51,541 nt of DNA from a virus, in the IMG/VR virus record IMGVR_UViG_3300032313_000852, positions 1 through 51,541 of that record; one strand, written 5' to 3'. Numbering within the stretch: the stretch's first letter is position 1; the number at the start of each line of letters is the position of its first letter. The notes under the pieces were generated by a model. That model had not been told where the DNA came from. It searched no databases and saw only the letters and a list, made by a program, of their open reading frames with translations. The translations under genes and the position numbers were made by a program. Positions 1 through 7,336 of this stretch are shown one piece after another.

Positions 1-390
1 AAGGTCATCAATTGCTATCCAATTTGATATCTTATTATCTTTAGCCCACTTAACAACTTCTAATGCTCTTTCGTGGTCTATGGATGGTCTACTCATTTTG
101 TTCCATAGGTCCTGATGTGTGGTGATATCAATCAATCGGGCAGTTATACCATAATGTCTAAAGATTCGTTTAAGCTGATTGAATGTGAAATGTTTTTTCC
201 AATCTGAACTAACTACTAGCTCAGCGTTTGTTTCCTCACATATTTTTTGTAGTGCTTCGCAGTCTTCTTTAACCCAAGGGTAGGGTATTTGAAAATCTTC
301 TGCACCACCTGTTATAGTGACCTTACCATCTCTCCAAGTTCCCCAAGCTAATGGACCATCAATGTCAATGAATATTATCTTCTGTCTCAT
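1..390 (-). CDS. HAD-like hydrolase/phosphatase (partial, C-terminus outside window)
   Basis: The reading frame starts with ATG at 390 and is still open at base 1, giving 130 residues of an incomplete protein. It begins MRQKIIFIDIDGPLAWGTW, where the DIDG segment fits the HAD motif I (DxDx) with the nucleophile Asp followed by the acid/base Asp. A later stretch, ELVVSSDWKKH, resembles motif II (hydrophobic residues, then S/T). This pattern is typical of the small HAD family of phage and Swiss-army-knife RNA-repair proteins, which act as phosphatases on nucleotides or nucleic-acid ends. Its start overlaps the stop of the upstream HExxH gene by ATGA, so the two are translationally linked. The substrate is unknown. 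Confidence 0.75.
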   Translation of the reverse strand, partial: MRQKIIFIDIDGPLAWGTWRDGKVTITGGAEDFQIPYPWVKEDCEALQKICEETNAELVVSSDWKKHFTFNQLKRIFRHYGITARLIDITTHQDLWNKMSRPSIDHERALEVVKWAKDNKISNWIAIDDL

Positions 391-1070
391 TTTGTAAAAT
401 TACTAAAATTCTTCTTAAATTCCTTTTCATATACCTTTAATTCTTTTGTATTCAATCCATTATATAAACCTGTTGACATAAATGCTTGAATCTCATCATC
501 AATGATTTTCTTATCATCAACATAACCCATCTTGATGAGTTTATTCTTCAACTTATCGTAATGAGTTGGTTTAATGTTTTTAATTAACTTGGTTACGTTA
601 TTTTTATATTCTTTATTTGTGAAATATAAACCGTGAGCAATTTCATGATTGGTGGTTCCTTTATCTTTTGAACTTGCACCAATCAAATACCAATTACATC
701 TTGTTCCGTCATTTTTATTTTGAGAATCGATTGCACAATAAAAATAAATGTCATTCATAATTTTATCATATTCAGTATCCTTGTAGAATACATTATTTGC
801 TCTTTCCATAATATTACTTGGAATGTTATAACCAGACCAATCATCAGGATAAGTGAATGTTCTTTTCTTCCAAGCCAACTTATAATGTCTCATGTACTCC
901 ATCCATGTGAATGGTTTACCTCTGAATTTTTTATATGGGGATTCGTAGAACTCTTGATAACGACAAAATAACATTGCCCTATCATAATCGTCATCTATCT
1001 CAACACAATAGATGAATGGTTTTATTTCTTTTACTTTACCCTTAACTAATGGGTGTTTAATCTTTTTCAT
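387..1070 (-). CDS. HExxH-motif putative zinc metalloprotein, 227 aa
   Basis: No family is recognised with certainty. The one clear signature is NHEIAHGLYF in the middle of the protein, an HExxH zinc-binding motif of the kind used by metallopeptidases (two His ligands and the general-base Glu). A downstream acidic stretch (DDEIQAFMSTG) could supply the third ligand, as in gluzincin-like enzymes where Glu follows on the next helix. There is no signal peptide and no membrane segment, so it would act in the cytoplasm or virion. It overlaps the SGNH-like gene upstream by 14 bases and the HAD gene downstream by ATGA. A role in head or tail maturation or in host attack is possible but not shown. 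Confidence 0.6.
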   Translation of the reverse strand: MKKIKHPLVKGKVKEIKPFIYCVEIDDDYDRAMLFCRYQEFYESPYKKFRGKPFTWMEYMRHYKLAWKKRTFTYPDDWSGYNIPSNIMERANNVFYKDTEYDKIMNDIYFYCAIDSQNKNDGTRCNWYLIGASSKDKGTTNHEIAHGLYFTNKEYKNNVTKLIKNIKPTHYDKLKNKLIKMGYVDDKKIIDDEIQAFMSTGLYNGLNTKELKVYEKEFKKNFSNFTK

Positions 1071-1836
1071 TTATATAATTTATGATACGGTTGGCAACTA
1101 TTTTATGAGCTTCAATTCCCATATGTTCATCTGTCGCTAAACCATTAGTTTCATCTTTAATTAATAATTTTTGTTCTGTTAACCAATGAGTCATTGGTGT
1201 GGTGTTGTATGGCCAATTTGGTCCTTCAAACCAAATATAATTGTAATCACCTTTTACTTTGTTTCTAAATAAAAAATGTTGGAAATCTCCAGTATCAATC
1301 AATATGTATTTGAGATTGTTTAATTTAAAATAAGAAAGTAATCCCAATATCCCCCTCATCCATTTATCTAATTCTAAATCATAATCAACAAATGCCTCAA
1401 AATATGATGATATAACTTTATGTATTTTATGTAAATCTTTTTTATCATGGCCACCGGCAAAATCTGTTGGGTCATCAGGTGACAATATATTTCCTATTGT
1501 CATATTAACCATACGTTTTAATTCATTTGAATAGACCTCTTCTCTCCAACCTGGTGGTATTTCAATAATGAATAAGGTATCATTTAAATCATTAATATTT
1601 TTAAATATGTAATCATAAGTAAGTCTTAATAATCTATGTACAGATCCACCAAAGTCTCCTTCATTTACCACCGGCACATTAAAGTGTTTACCAACAAGGG
1701 TTGGGTATGCAACATCTAAATGATTTTCAATTTCCAAATTGAAAATTTCTTTATAGACTTTTTTAACTTCGGGCCAATTAAATCCACCACCAATACATTG
1801 ACTACCTCCACTTATGTATAATTTTTTTATATCCAT
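1057..1836 (-). CDS. SGNH/GDSL-like hydrolase family protein (putative)
   Basis: The frame opens with a TTG upstream, but the ATG at 1836 overlaps the stop of the preceding methylase gene as TAATG and is the more likely start (MDIKKLYISGGSQCIG). The N-terminal beta strand followed by GGS and the C-terminal DEHMGIEAH (Asp-x-x-x-x-x-x-x-His) resemble block I and block V of SGNH esterases, with Ser, Asp and His as the triad. The middle contains PPGWREE and DPTDFAGGHDKKD segments without an assignment. Similar proteins recur later in the window next to sugar-modifying genes, where SGNH enzymes could add or remove O-acyl groups. Here the match is weaker than in those copies. Confidence 0.5.
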   Translation of the reverse strand: MDIKKLYISGGSQCIGGGFNWPEVKKVYKEIFNLEIENHLDVAYPTLVGKHFNVPVVNEGDFGGSVHRLLRLTYDYIFKNINDLNDTLFIIEIPPGWREEVYSNELKRMVNMTIGNILSPDDPTDFAGGHDKKDLHKIHKVISSYFEAFVDYDLELDKWMRGILGLLSYFKLNNLKYILIDTGDFQHFLFRNKVKGDYNYIWFEGPNWPYNTTPMTHWLTEQKLLIKDETNGLATDEHMGIEAHKIVANRIINYINEKD

Positions 1837-2450
1837 TACAAACAACTTTTTAATATTTCTTTACAAAGGTTTTCAGGGATTTTACTTCTTTCATAAGCAT
1901 TCGCCCTACCTTGAGTACCAGTACGAGAACCTCTTGGCGCCGCAACATGACAAGGGTCACCATTCTTACACATAGGTTTTGGAACCCACTCATCACTGTT
2001 AGTCCATATGTCAGTTGGTTTCATTCGTTCATCTCCGTATTGACAATATGTGACAGAATTCTTTTTCAATCCTTTAACAACATCTAATTTACGAAGAACT
2101 CCACGTGGGTTTTCCATAAACCAATATGTTGGTTGAAAGTGATTGATAATTTCTAATGTCTTCTTAACTAATTCAATACCTAATCGTGCGGTATCTGTTT
2201 TGGGGATGTAGGCTCCTTTACCACCTGTCCAATGATGTCCTATTGCCGCCACACTAAATCCGGTACATGGTGGTGATGCCCAAATGATATCGGGTTTAAA
2301 CGGGACTTTTGTAACATCAAAGTCCAATATACTAATAGGGTAATCAATACCCTCAAATTCAATTAAATCGGAAGAAAAAACCTCCATTCCAAGTTCCTTG
2401 GCAATCTTACCAACTGAACGACTACCAGCAAATAATTCTAATACCTTCAT
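1836..2450 (-). CDS. Small C5-cytosine DNA methyltransferase-like protein, 204 aa
   Basis: This is a compact member of the Dcm fold. It starts MKVLELFAGSRSVG (motif I, SAM binding), has SPPCTGFS around residue 60 with the catalytic Cys of motif IV, and MENPRG around residue 133, corresponding to motif VI. It is much shorter than the roughly 320-400 residues of typical C5 methylases and seems to lack a separate target-recognition domain. Such mini-methylases are common in phage genomes, and their target is generally unknown. It may modify DNA with the larger methylase at 4835-5809, or may have changed function. It is followed by the SGNH-like gene with a TAATG overlap. Confidence 0.75.
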   Translation of the reverse strand: MKVLELFAGSRSVGKIAKELGMEVFSSDLIEFEGIDYPISILDFDVTKVPFKPDIIWASPPCTGFSVAAIGHHWTGGKGAYIPKTDTARLGIELVKKTLEIINHFQPTYWFMENPRGVLRKLDVVKGLKKNSVTYCQYGDERMKPTDIWTNSDEWVPKPMCKNGDPCHVAAPRGSRTGTQGRANAYERSKIPENLCKEILKSCL

Positions 2451-2488
2451 AGGTATAATATAAAAAAAATAAATGAGAAAAAGAAATA

Positions 2489-2818
2489 TTAGAGTGCGAA
2501 TGACTCACCACAACCACAAGTTCGACTTGCCTGAGGGTTAATCCAATTAAAACCTTTTCCGTTTAATCCATCGGAATAGTCTAATTCGGTACCATATAGA
2601 TATAGTACTGATTTTTTGTCTATAATCACTTTCAATGAGTTTAAATCAACCACTTCATCCATATCTGTCACTGTATCATCAAAATCCATGGCATATGATA
2701 ATCCACTACACCCACCTCCTTTAACTCCAACACGAAGATAATGAGTGTCAGGATTTATCCCCTGATTCATCATTAATTCAATAACATGTTCAAGTGCTTT
2801 CTCTGAAACTGTAACCAT
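2489..2818 (-). CDS. iscA: A-type Fe-S carrier protein IscA/ErpA
   Basis: At 109 residues this is the normal size for the HesB/IscA family, which accepts Fe-S clusters from IscU and passes them to target proteins. All three conserved cysteines are present: Cys37 in GVKGGGCSGLSY, and Cys101 and Cys103 in the C-terminal CGCGESF. It is the third gene of an apparent iscU-fdx-iscA unit, one base downstream of the ferredoxin. Nothing in the sequence is degenerate, so it is probably functional. The cysteine desulfurase IscS and chaperones HscA/HscB are not in the window, so sulfur supply would have to come from the host or from elsewhere in the genome. Confidence 0.93.
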   Translation of the reverse strand: MVTVSEKALEHVIELMMNQGINPDTHYLRVGVKGGGCSGLSYAMDFDDTVTDMDEVVDLNSLKVIIDKKSVLYLYGTELDYSDGLNGKGFNWINPQASRTCGCGESFAL

Positions 2819-2819
2819 C

Positions 2820-3128
2820 TTAATTATATTTTAAACCAAAGAATTCATAATTTTTATGAACGTATTCTTCTTCACCTGCACTAATTGCAATGTCTTCATC
2901 TTCGTAAATAGCACTAACAGGACATTCAGGAACACAAGCCCCACAATTTATACAAGTGTCTGGATTAATATAAAGTTGTCCACCAGGGAACGATTCTCTA
3001 CCATCTTTTGCAACTTCTGAACCCGAACCATCAACATTAATTGGTCCGTGGATACAATCAACCGGACAAGCATTTGCACAAGCGGTATCCATACAATCAA
3101 CACAAGCCCTCCCAATAATAAAACTCAT
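2820..3128 (-). CDS. fdx: 2[4Fe-4S] ferredoxin, FdxA-like
   Basis: This 102-residue protein carries two four-cysteine motifs. The first is C-x2-C-x4-C-x3-CP (residues 9-22, CVDCMDTACANACP), and the second is C-x2-C-x2-C-x3-CP (CINCGACVPECP). The layout is that of FdxA-type bacterial ferredoxins, but the second Cys of the first motif is present, so two [4Fe-4S] clusters are predicted rather than one [3Fe-4S] and one [4Fe-4S]. It sits between iscU and iscA. Unlike the [2Fe-2S] ferredoxin of bacterial isc operons, this is a low-potential bacterial-type carrier. It may supply electrons for cluster assembly or for another phage enzyme. Confidence 0.93.
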   Translation of the reverse strand: MSFIIGRACVDCMDTACANACPVDCIHGPINVDGSGSEVAKDGRESFPGGQLYINPDTCINCGACVPECPVSAIYEDEDIAISAGEEEYVHKNYEFFGLKYN

Positions 3129-3140
3129 ACTTTATATTTT

Positions 3141-3551
3141 TTATATATGTGATTCTTCAAAGATTAAAACCTCCAACCCTTGTTTTTTTCTATAATCGTT
3201 TATTGCTGATTTGATAGCATCTTCAGCCAATACTGAACAATGTATTTTAACAGGAGGTAAATTCAATTCCTCTACCAAATCCATATTATCAATGGTTACA
3301 GCTTCATCTAAACTTTTTCCTTTCAACCATTCAGTTGCTAAGGAACTAGCTGCGATTGCAGAACCACAACCAAAGGTTTTGAACTTAGCATCGGTTATGA
3401 TACCTTCATTTACTTCAATCTGTAATCTCATTACATCACCACACTCCGGAGCACCTACTAAACCTGTTCCTACATTGTTTTTAGATTTGTCCAAAGTTCC
3501 TACATTTTTAGGATTTGCGTAGTGGTCTAAAACTTTATCTGAATATGACAT
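3141..3551 (-). CDS. iscU: Fe-S cluster scaffold IscU
   Basis: This is a full-length IscU (136 residues; the family is about 128). All cluster ligands are visible: Cys37 and Asp39 in GAPECGDVM, Cys62 in TFGCGSAIA, and His104 and Cys105 in KIHCSVLAED. The chaperone-binding motif LPPVK (98-102), which bacterial HscA recognises, is also intact. The first gene of the trio, it is preceded by an A/T octamer at 3567-3574 resembling the motif found before virion genes. Because LPPVK is kept while no hscA is visible, it may plug into the host chaperone system. The protein is clearly IscU rather than SufU, since the usual SufU insertion is absent. Confidence 0.95.
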   Translation of the reverse strand: MSYSDKVLDHYANPKNVGTLDKSKNNVGTGLVGAPECGDVMRLQIEVNEGIITDAKFKTFGCGSAIAASSLATEWLKGKSLDEAVTIDNMDLVEELNLPPVKIHCSVLAEDAIKSAINDYRKKQGLEVLIFEESHI

Positions 3552-3566
3552 ATGTTTTGATTATAT

Positions 3567-3574
3567 GATAAATA
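3567..3574 (-). promoter_or_regulatory. Putative TATTTATC promoter octamer upstream of iscU
   Basis: Read on the minus strand the octamer is TATTTATC, 15 bases before the iscU ATG in an otherwise empty 49-base gap. Near-identical octamers precede several other first genes in the window. Assignment as a phage promoter is inference. Confidence 0.3.
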
Positions 3575-3600
3575 TCATATTTTTTAATTTATAAATCACA

Positions 3601-3768
3601 TTATGAGTAAAAATCGTCGTGTGGTGATTTTCTAAATAAGTCCCTTAACTTTTTTCCAGGTTTAGTGATTCTACCCTTATCATCCATTTCAGGAGCAACA
3701 TACATCGCATAAGCAATCGAAATTCCACTAAGAATCATTAATGAACCAACAATTTCAAATGTTGTCAT
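3601..3768 (-). CDS. Small single-pass membrane protein, 55 aa
   Basis: A GTG at 3804 would give 67 residues, but the ATG at 3768 forms an ATGA overlap with the upstream stop and is preferred. The protein begins MTTFEIVGSLMILSGISIAY, one hydrophobic helix near the N-terminus, followed by a basic tail (KPGKKLRDLFRKS). This suggests an inner-membrane protein with a cytoplasmic C-terminus. No family is recognised. It is the last gene of a four-gene set of small proteins (3601-4612). Confidence 0.6.
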   Translation of the reverse strand: MTTFEIVGSLMILSGISIAYAMYVAPEMDDKGRITKPGKKLRDLFRKSPHDDFYS

Positions 3769-4058
3769 AGTTCTATGAATTTGGGTTTGAAAATTTGCCA
3801 CCACTTTCTTTTAATGATGGGTTTGCATTGAGAAAATGGATTTTCTCCGTATGAAACTTTATTAATATATTTTGATGTTAATACGTTCATGAAAACTTCA
3901 TGATACTTTTCGGGAATCTCAGCAAAATCGGCAATAATATCTACACTTAATTCAATAGGTCCTTCTTGTGTGAAAACGGTGAAACTTTCATTTAATTTTA
4001 CGGTAGACGACGCTTTTACATTCACATAGTCGTTACCTAAATTATATACTGTACTCAT
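3765..4058 (-). CDS. Hypothetical protein, 97 aa
   Basis: Not recognised. The protein is soluble by sequence, with a beta-rich N-terminal half (VNVKASSTVKLNESFTVF) and a basic, aromatic C-terminus (KRKWWQIFKPKF). It lies one base downstream of the neighbouring membrane protein gene (4059-4313) and overlaps the next by ATGA, so it is co-translated with two small membrane proteins and may associate with them. No catalytic motif is visible. Confidence 0.6.
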   Translation of the reverse strand: MSTVYNLGNDYVNVKASSTVKLNESFTVFTQEGPIELSVDIIADFAEIPEKYHEVFMNVLTSKYINKVSYGENPFSQCKPIIKRKWWQIFKPKFIEL

Positions 4059-4313
4059 TTACTCTGTTTGTGTTGCTTTTATTAATTCAATTTCTTGAAC
4101 GGCCTTAGGATTTATTTCTTTATACATTTCTAAGGCCATTTCATATTTACCCGCATCATTAAAATATTGCATTTGTAAACTATCGATTTGTTTTGATGAT
4201 GACACTTTAAGTTCCTGATATACCCTATCTTTTTCTAAAAATTTAAATGTCATAATAACTAGTCCTAACAATGTCATTGTTAATCCCGCCCTAAATTTAG
4301 TTTCGGTAGTCAT
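4059..4313 (-). CDS. Small membrane-anchored protein, 84 aa
   Basis: A single hydrophobic segment (residues about 9-25, AGLTMTLLGLVIMTFKFL) is followed by a charged, helical region with spaced hydrophobic residues that could form a short coiled coil (YQELKVSSSKQIDSLQMQYF). The shape, an N-terminal anchor with an exposed helical domain, is like phage i-spanins, but the region is short and no partner outer-membrane lipoprotein is visible. The start overlaps the upstream stop as TAATG. Function unknown. Confidence 0.6.
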   Translation of the reverse strand: MTTETKFRAGLTMTLLGLVIMTFKFLEKDRVYQELKVSSSKQIDSLQMQYFNDAGKYEMALEMYKEINPKAVQEIELIKATQTE

Positions 4314-4612
4314 TAGTCTAAATTTTTAATGTCAGTCAATATTTTTTCTACATTTTCTTCCGAAAGGTAACCAAGTACATCATCTGTAATTGGTGTACTA
4401 TATGATATTTCACCATCTTTACCAAAGACGGCAATTTCATATAAACCATTCTTACCTCCGTAAGTATGTTCACCTTTTACAATGCTAGCTCCGTAACCAT
4501 TTGGAAACTGAACTATACATTGATTTCCTATCCCCATTGGGTGGACTTGGAAGTTCAATTCTTTGAACACTACTGTGTCGAAGTTGTTCGTTGGCCTTTC
4601 TGTTGTTTTCAT
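4313..4612 (-). CDS. Hypothetical protein, 99 aa
   Basis: Not recognised. The sequence is mixed alpha/beta without a membrane segment; the central part (QCIVQFPNGYGASIVKGEH) has regularly spaced glycine and aromatic residues. It is the first gene of the 3601-4612 set of overlapping small genes, with its ATG at 4612 and a stop shared with the next gene by TAATG. No motif suggests an activity. Confidence 0.6.
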   Translation of the reverse strand: MKTTERPTNNFDTVVFKELNFQVHPMGIGNQCIVQFPNGYGASIVKGEHTYGGKNGLYEIAVFGKDGEISYSTPITDDVLGYLSEENVEKILTDIKNLD

Positions 4613-4657
4613 CTTTTAATTTTTTTACAAATGCGTGAGTTAAATAATGATTCATAT

Positions 4658-4822
4658 TTAAAATATTTCTTCGGCAATACCTAAACCTTCAGCAAATGCG
4701 AATAACAATGCTGAACTTTTAATGTCACCATTAAATAAAAAATAACATGCTCCAAATCTTATGATGGACTTTATTATACTAATCCAAAAATGACTATTTG
4801 TTTTTGATTCTTTTTCTTGCAT
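4658..4822 (-). CDS. Small membrane protein, 54 aa
   Basis: This short frame fills the gap between the C5 methylase and the small-gene set. It starts with ATG at 4822 (MQEKESKTNSHFWISIIKS), contains a likely membrane helix (IIRFGACYFLF) and a second hydrophobic stretch (SSALLFAFAEGLGIAEE), and stops at 4658. The coding look (no rare gaps, fits exactly between genes, same strand) supports it. No known family is recognised; a two-helix hairpin in the inner membrane is possible. Confidence 0.55.
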   Translation of the reverse strand: MQEKESKTNSHFWISIIKSIIRFGACYFLFNGDIKSSALLFAFAEGLGIAEEIF

Positions 4823-4834
4823 AATCTAATATAG

Positions 4835-5809
4835 TTAAATTTTCTTGGATTTCAAAACCTTTTTAGATTCCACATAATTGTCAATGAAATTAATTCGTTG
4901 TCCAATCCAATACATTACATTGACAGTCATTGAATTACCAATAGCACCTTTAACGGAAGAATAACTTGGTTTCTTACCATTAATTTCAAAATCCAAATAC
5001 CCATCAGGGAAACCTTGTAGTCTTTCTAATTCACGTTCAGTAAACCTTCTAATACCTTCTTTATCCGCCCAATAGTTTGATGTTGATACTTTACCAAAAC
5101 CATCGACCAATGTTTGAGCATAAGATTTAGTTACCGTACCAGCGAGTTTAATTTGTCCAAGAATATTTTGGGTGTACTCATCCCTCTTGATTCTATTCTT
5201 TTCTTCAACGCTTTCAAAACATCCTTGCTCAAATAATACTGAGAATGGGATTTTCCAGTTTTTTCCACGATATCCGACAATATAGATTCTTTTGCGTCGT
5301 TGGGGAACTCCGAAGTATTGGCTGTCGAAAACCCTATAAGCGATTGAGTATTCTTCACCTTGGACAACACCTTGTTTGTCAAGACTTTCTGGTTTGAAGT
5401 CAACACCTGTGAAAGAGGAGATGATTTCACATAAGGCTTTTTTGTGTTTGTTTTTAAAAACGCCCTCGACATTTTCCCAAATGAACCATCTTGGTTGTTT
5501 TTCTTTAAGAATTCTTGCATATTCAAGGGAGACTCTACCACGGATATCATCCATTCCTTTGTTGAGTCCTGCATCGGAAAAAGATTGACAAGGCGTTCCT
5601 CCGACCAATAAGTTGAATTTGATTTTTTTGTAGCTTTCATGCTCGTTTAGTTTAGTGATGTCTGAAAATAAATTTGTACTTGGATAATGATGAGATAATA
5701 CATTTTGTGGGAAGGATGCAAAATCACAAAGACCCACACATTCCCAATCTAATGGGGACCAAGCTACGGTAGCGGACTCAATACCGCTACACACGGAAAA
5801 ATACTTCAT
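4835..5809 (-). CDS. C5-cytosine DNA methyltransferase (Dcm family)
   Basis: At 324 residues this is a full C5 methylase. Motif I is MKYFSVCSGIES; motif IV is GGTPCQSFSDAG with catalytic Cys74; motif VI is WENVEGV; motif VIII (QRRKRIYIVG) and the C-terminal motifs (RELERLQGFPDGY, then IGNSMTVNVMYWIG) are all visible. The variable region between (about residues 190-250) would be the target-recognition domain. No cognate endonuclease is adjacent, so it is best read as an orphan methylase protecting phage DNA from host restriction. The 96-base leader upstream carries no obvious SD sequence. Confidence 0.93.
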   Translation of the reverse strand: MKYFSVCSGIESATVAWSPLDWECVGLCDFASFPQNVLSHHYPSTNLFSDITKLNEHESYKKIKFNLLVGGTPCQSFSDAGLNKGMDDIRGRVSLEYARILKEKQPRWFIWENVEGVFKNKHKKALCEIISSFTGVDFKPESLDKQGVVQGEEYSIAYRVFDSQYFGVPQRRKRIYIVGYRGKNWKIPFSVLFEQGCFESVEEKNRIKRDEYTQNILGQIKLAGTVTKSYAQTLVDGFGKVSTSNYWADKEGIRRFTERELERLQGFPDGYLDFEINGKKPSYSSVKGAIGNSMTVNVMYWIGQRINFIDNYVESKKVLKSKKI

Positions 5810-5905
5810 GTTGTTTATTGTTTAGTGATGAAACAAAATTAAGTATTAATTATGAAATTCCAAAAAAAATAAGAATATATTTTTAATTAAAATATATATT
5901 GAAAA

Positions 5906-7300
5906 TCAATTAGTTATGATTGAATATTTTTCTTTTTTCCACTCAATATTTGTGTGATGTTTAAATCTTGAGGTTAAAATTGTGGTGGCCTCATTAAAAA
6001 TTTTATTGACTGGTGTGTTGGCCTTTCCAAATGATTGGATTAGATGTCCTTTTCGATATTGTAGATTGATTCTTTTCCGATTAAGTTGTATCGCCACAAA
6101 AATATAAATGGCTCCGTGTGGAAACTGTTTTGACATACAGTTTTTCATTTTGTGACCCTCAATTCTAAAGTCATCCTCATTCAATATTAATTTTGGTTTA
6201 AAGACTTCACCATCAATTACGATTTCTCTTTCAATGTCATTAATAAATTCTTCAGGTAAATTGTATTTTAACTTATACCCTCTCGAAAAGTGTCGTTTAA
6301 TTCCCGACCAATTCTCATATAAATTATCAAAGTCTCCATCGTTTTTTGATGTGTATTTTAAATCAATACCCCTTTGTTCTAACTGTTCCCTAATTGTGAA
6401 TAATTTATTTAAGGAGTATATTAATGAATCTGTTTTGATACTCTCGGTCTCCCATTTATTTATGGTTAGAACCATGTAATTTTTTTCCGAATCATTTTTT
6501 AAATAATGTAACTTTTTATTTGGGACATTTTCATAACAATGTCGATCCCAATTAATTTGTTTTAAATAATCAATATAGTTTTCTCCAAATAATTTACATA
6601 AATAATTAAGTGAACCTATTTGTATTTTTCTACCAAAATTTTTATTTAATTCACCAATTAGGTATTTAGATTTTATCCCATAAGAGTCCAAAATTGATGG
6701 TAGAAATTTATAATCATTTTTAATTAACCATTTCTTTTTTGGGTATTCGGTTTGTATATCATCATATACACCATCGTGTCCTTTAATCCCTTTCATATCT
6801 AAATGAAAATCAACAATTAATGTATATAAATTAAACACATCTGAATCAGGTTGGTAGTTTTTGTTTATTAAAAAATCAGATTTAAATTTAACTCTTAGTA
6901 AATTTAAAATAATATTAAACATATTTTCAATCGACCTATTATATTTTACTCCCCAATATCCTTTTCTTTTTTCTCCACGAACATATCCATTCTCAATTAA
7001 ATCATGTAACATACTAAAATCATTTCTCTTGGTTTTAGTGGTTGTTTTGAATATACGTTCATTTGTTAATCCATCATTTATTATATCATATTTCACATTG
7101 ACATCTCCATTGTTTGTGTCAATTTCCAATGTGTGTTCAAATGTTACGTGTTTCCTGTTACCATACCTCTGATAATTAAATTCAAAAATTGCCGAATATA
7201 TGATTGTACTTCCATCGTAAAATAATTTTAAACTACAAGTTGAGCTACCATAACTATTTTTTTCCGACTTTTCTTGATTGTGTTTAAATAAAAAATCCAT
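5906..7300 (-). CDS. PcfJ-like domain protein A, 464 aa
   Basis: The C-terminal third carries the PcfJ signature: EGHKMKNCM (residues 381-389), an antiparallel strand region with NRKRINLQYRKGHLIQSFG, and the closing GKANTPVNK. PcfJ proteins occur on plasmids, phages and mobile elements; their biochemical role is not settled. The N-terminal two thirds has no assignment but parallels the next gene: ILDSYGIKSKYLIGELN and SLNYLCKLFGENYIDYLKQIN have counterparts there at the same relative place. The two genes are therefore diverged tandem paralogues. This one is the shorter copy and follows the longer by 36 bases. Confidence 0.7.
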   Translation of the reverse strand: MDFLFKHNQEKSEKNSYGSSTCSLKLFYDGSTIIYSAIFEFNYQRYGNRKHVTFEHTLEIDTNNGDVNVKYDIINDGLTNERIFKTTTKTKRNDFSMLHDLIENGYVRGEKRKGYWGVKYNRSIENMFNIILNLLRVKFKSDFLINKNYQPDSDVFNLYTLIVDFHLDMKGIKGHDGVYDDIQTEYPKKKWLIKNDYKFLPSILDSYGIKSKYLIGELNKNFGRKIQIGSLNYLCKLFGENYIDYLKQINWDRHCYENVPNKKLHYLKNDSEKNYMVLTINKWETESIKTDSLIYSLNKLFTIREQLEQRGIDLKYTSKNDGDFDNLYENWSGIKRHFSRGYKLKYNLPEEFINDIEREIVIDGEVFKPKLILNEDDFRIEGHKMKNCMSKQFPHGAIYIFVAIQLNRKRINLQYRKGHLIQSFGKANTPVNKIFNEATTILTSRFKHHTNIEWKKEKYSIITN

Positions 7301-7336
7301 ATAAGAAATATATATGGATTTTATTACATTGTGTAG

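Noticed and set aside
4474-4654. Minus-strand frame of about 56 aa starting MNHYLTHAF
   Set aside because: It overlaps most of the start of the 99-residue gene at 4313-4612 and has no leader of its own; treated as a shadow.
5131-5640. Open frame of 169 aa on the minus strand
   Set aside because: It lies wholly inside the C5 methylase gene in another frame; the methylase has all family motifs, so this is a shadow.
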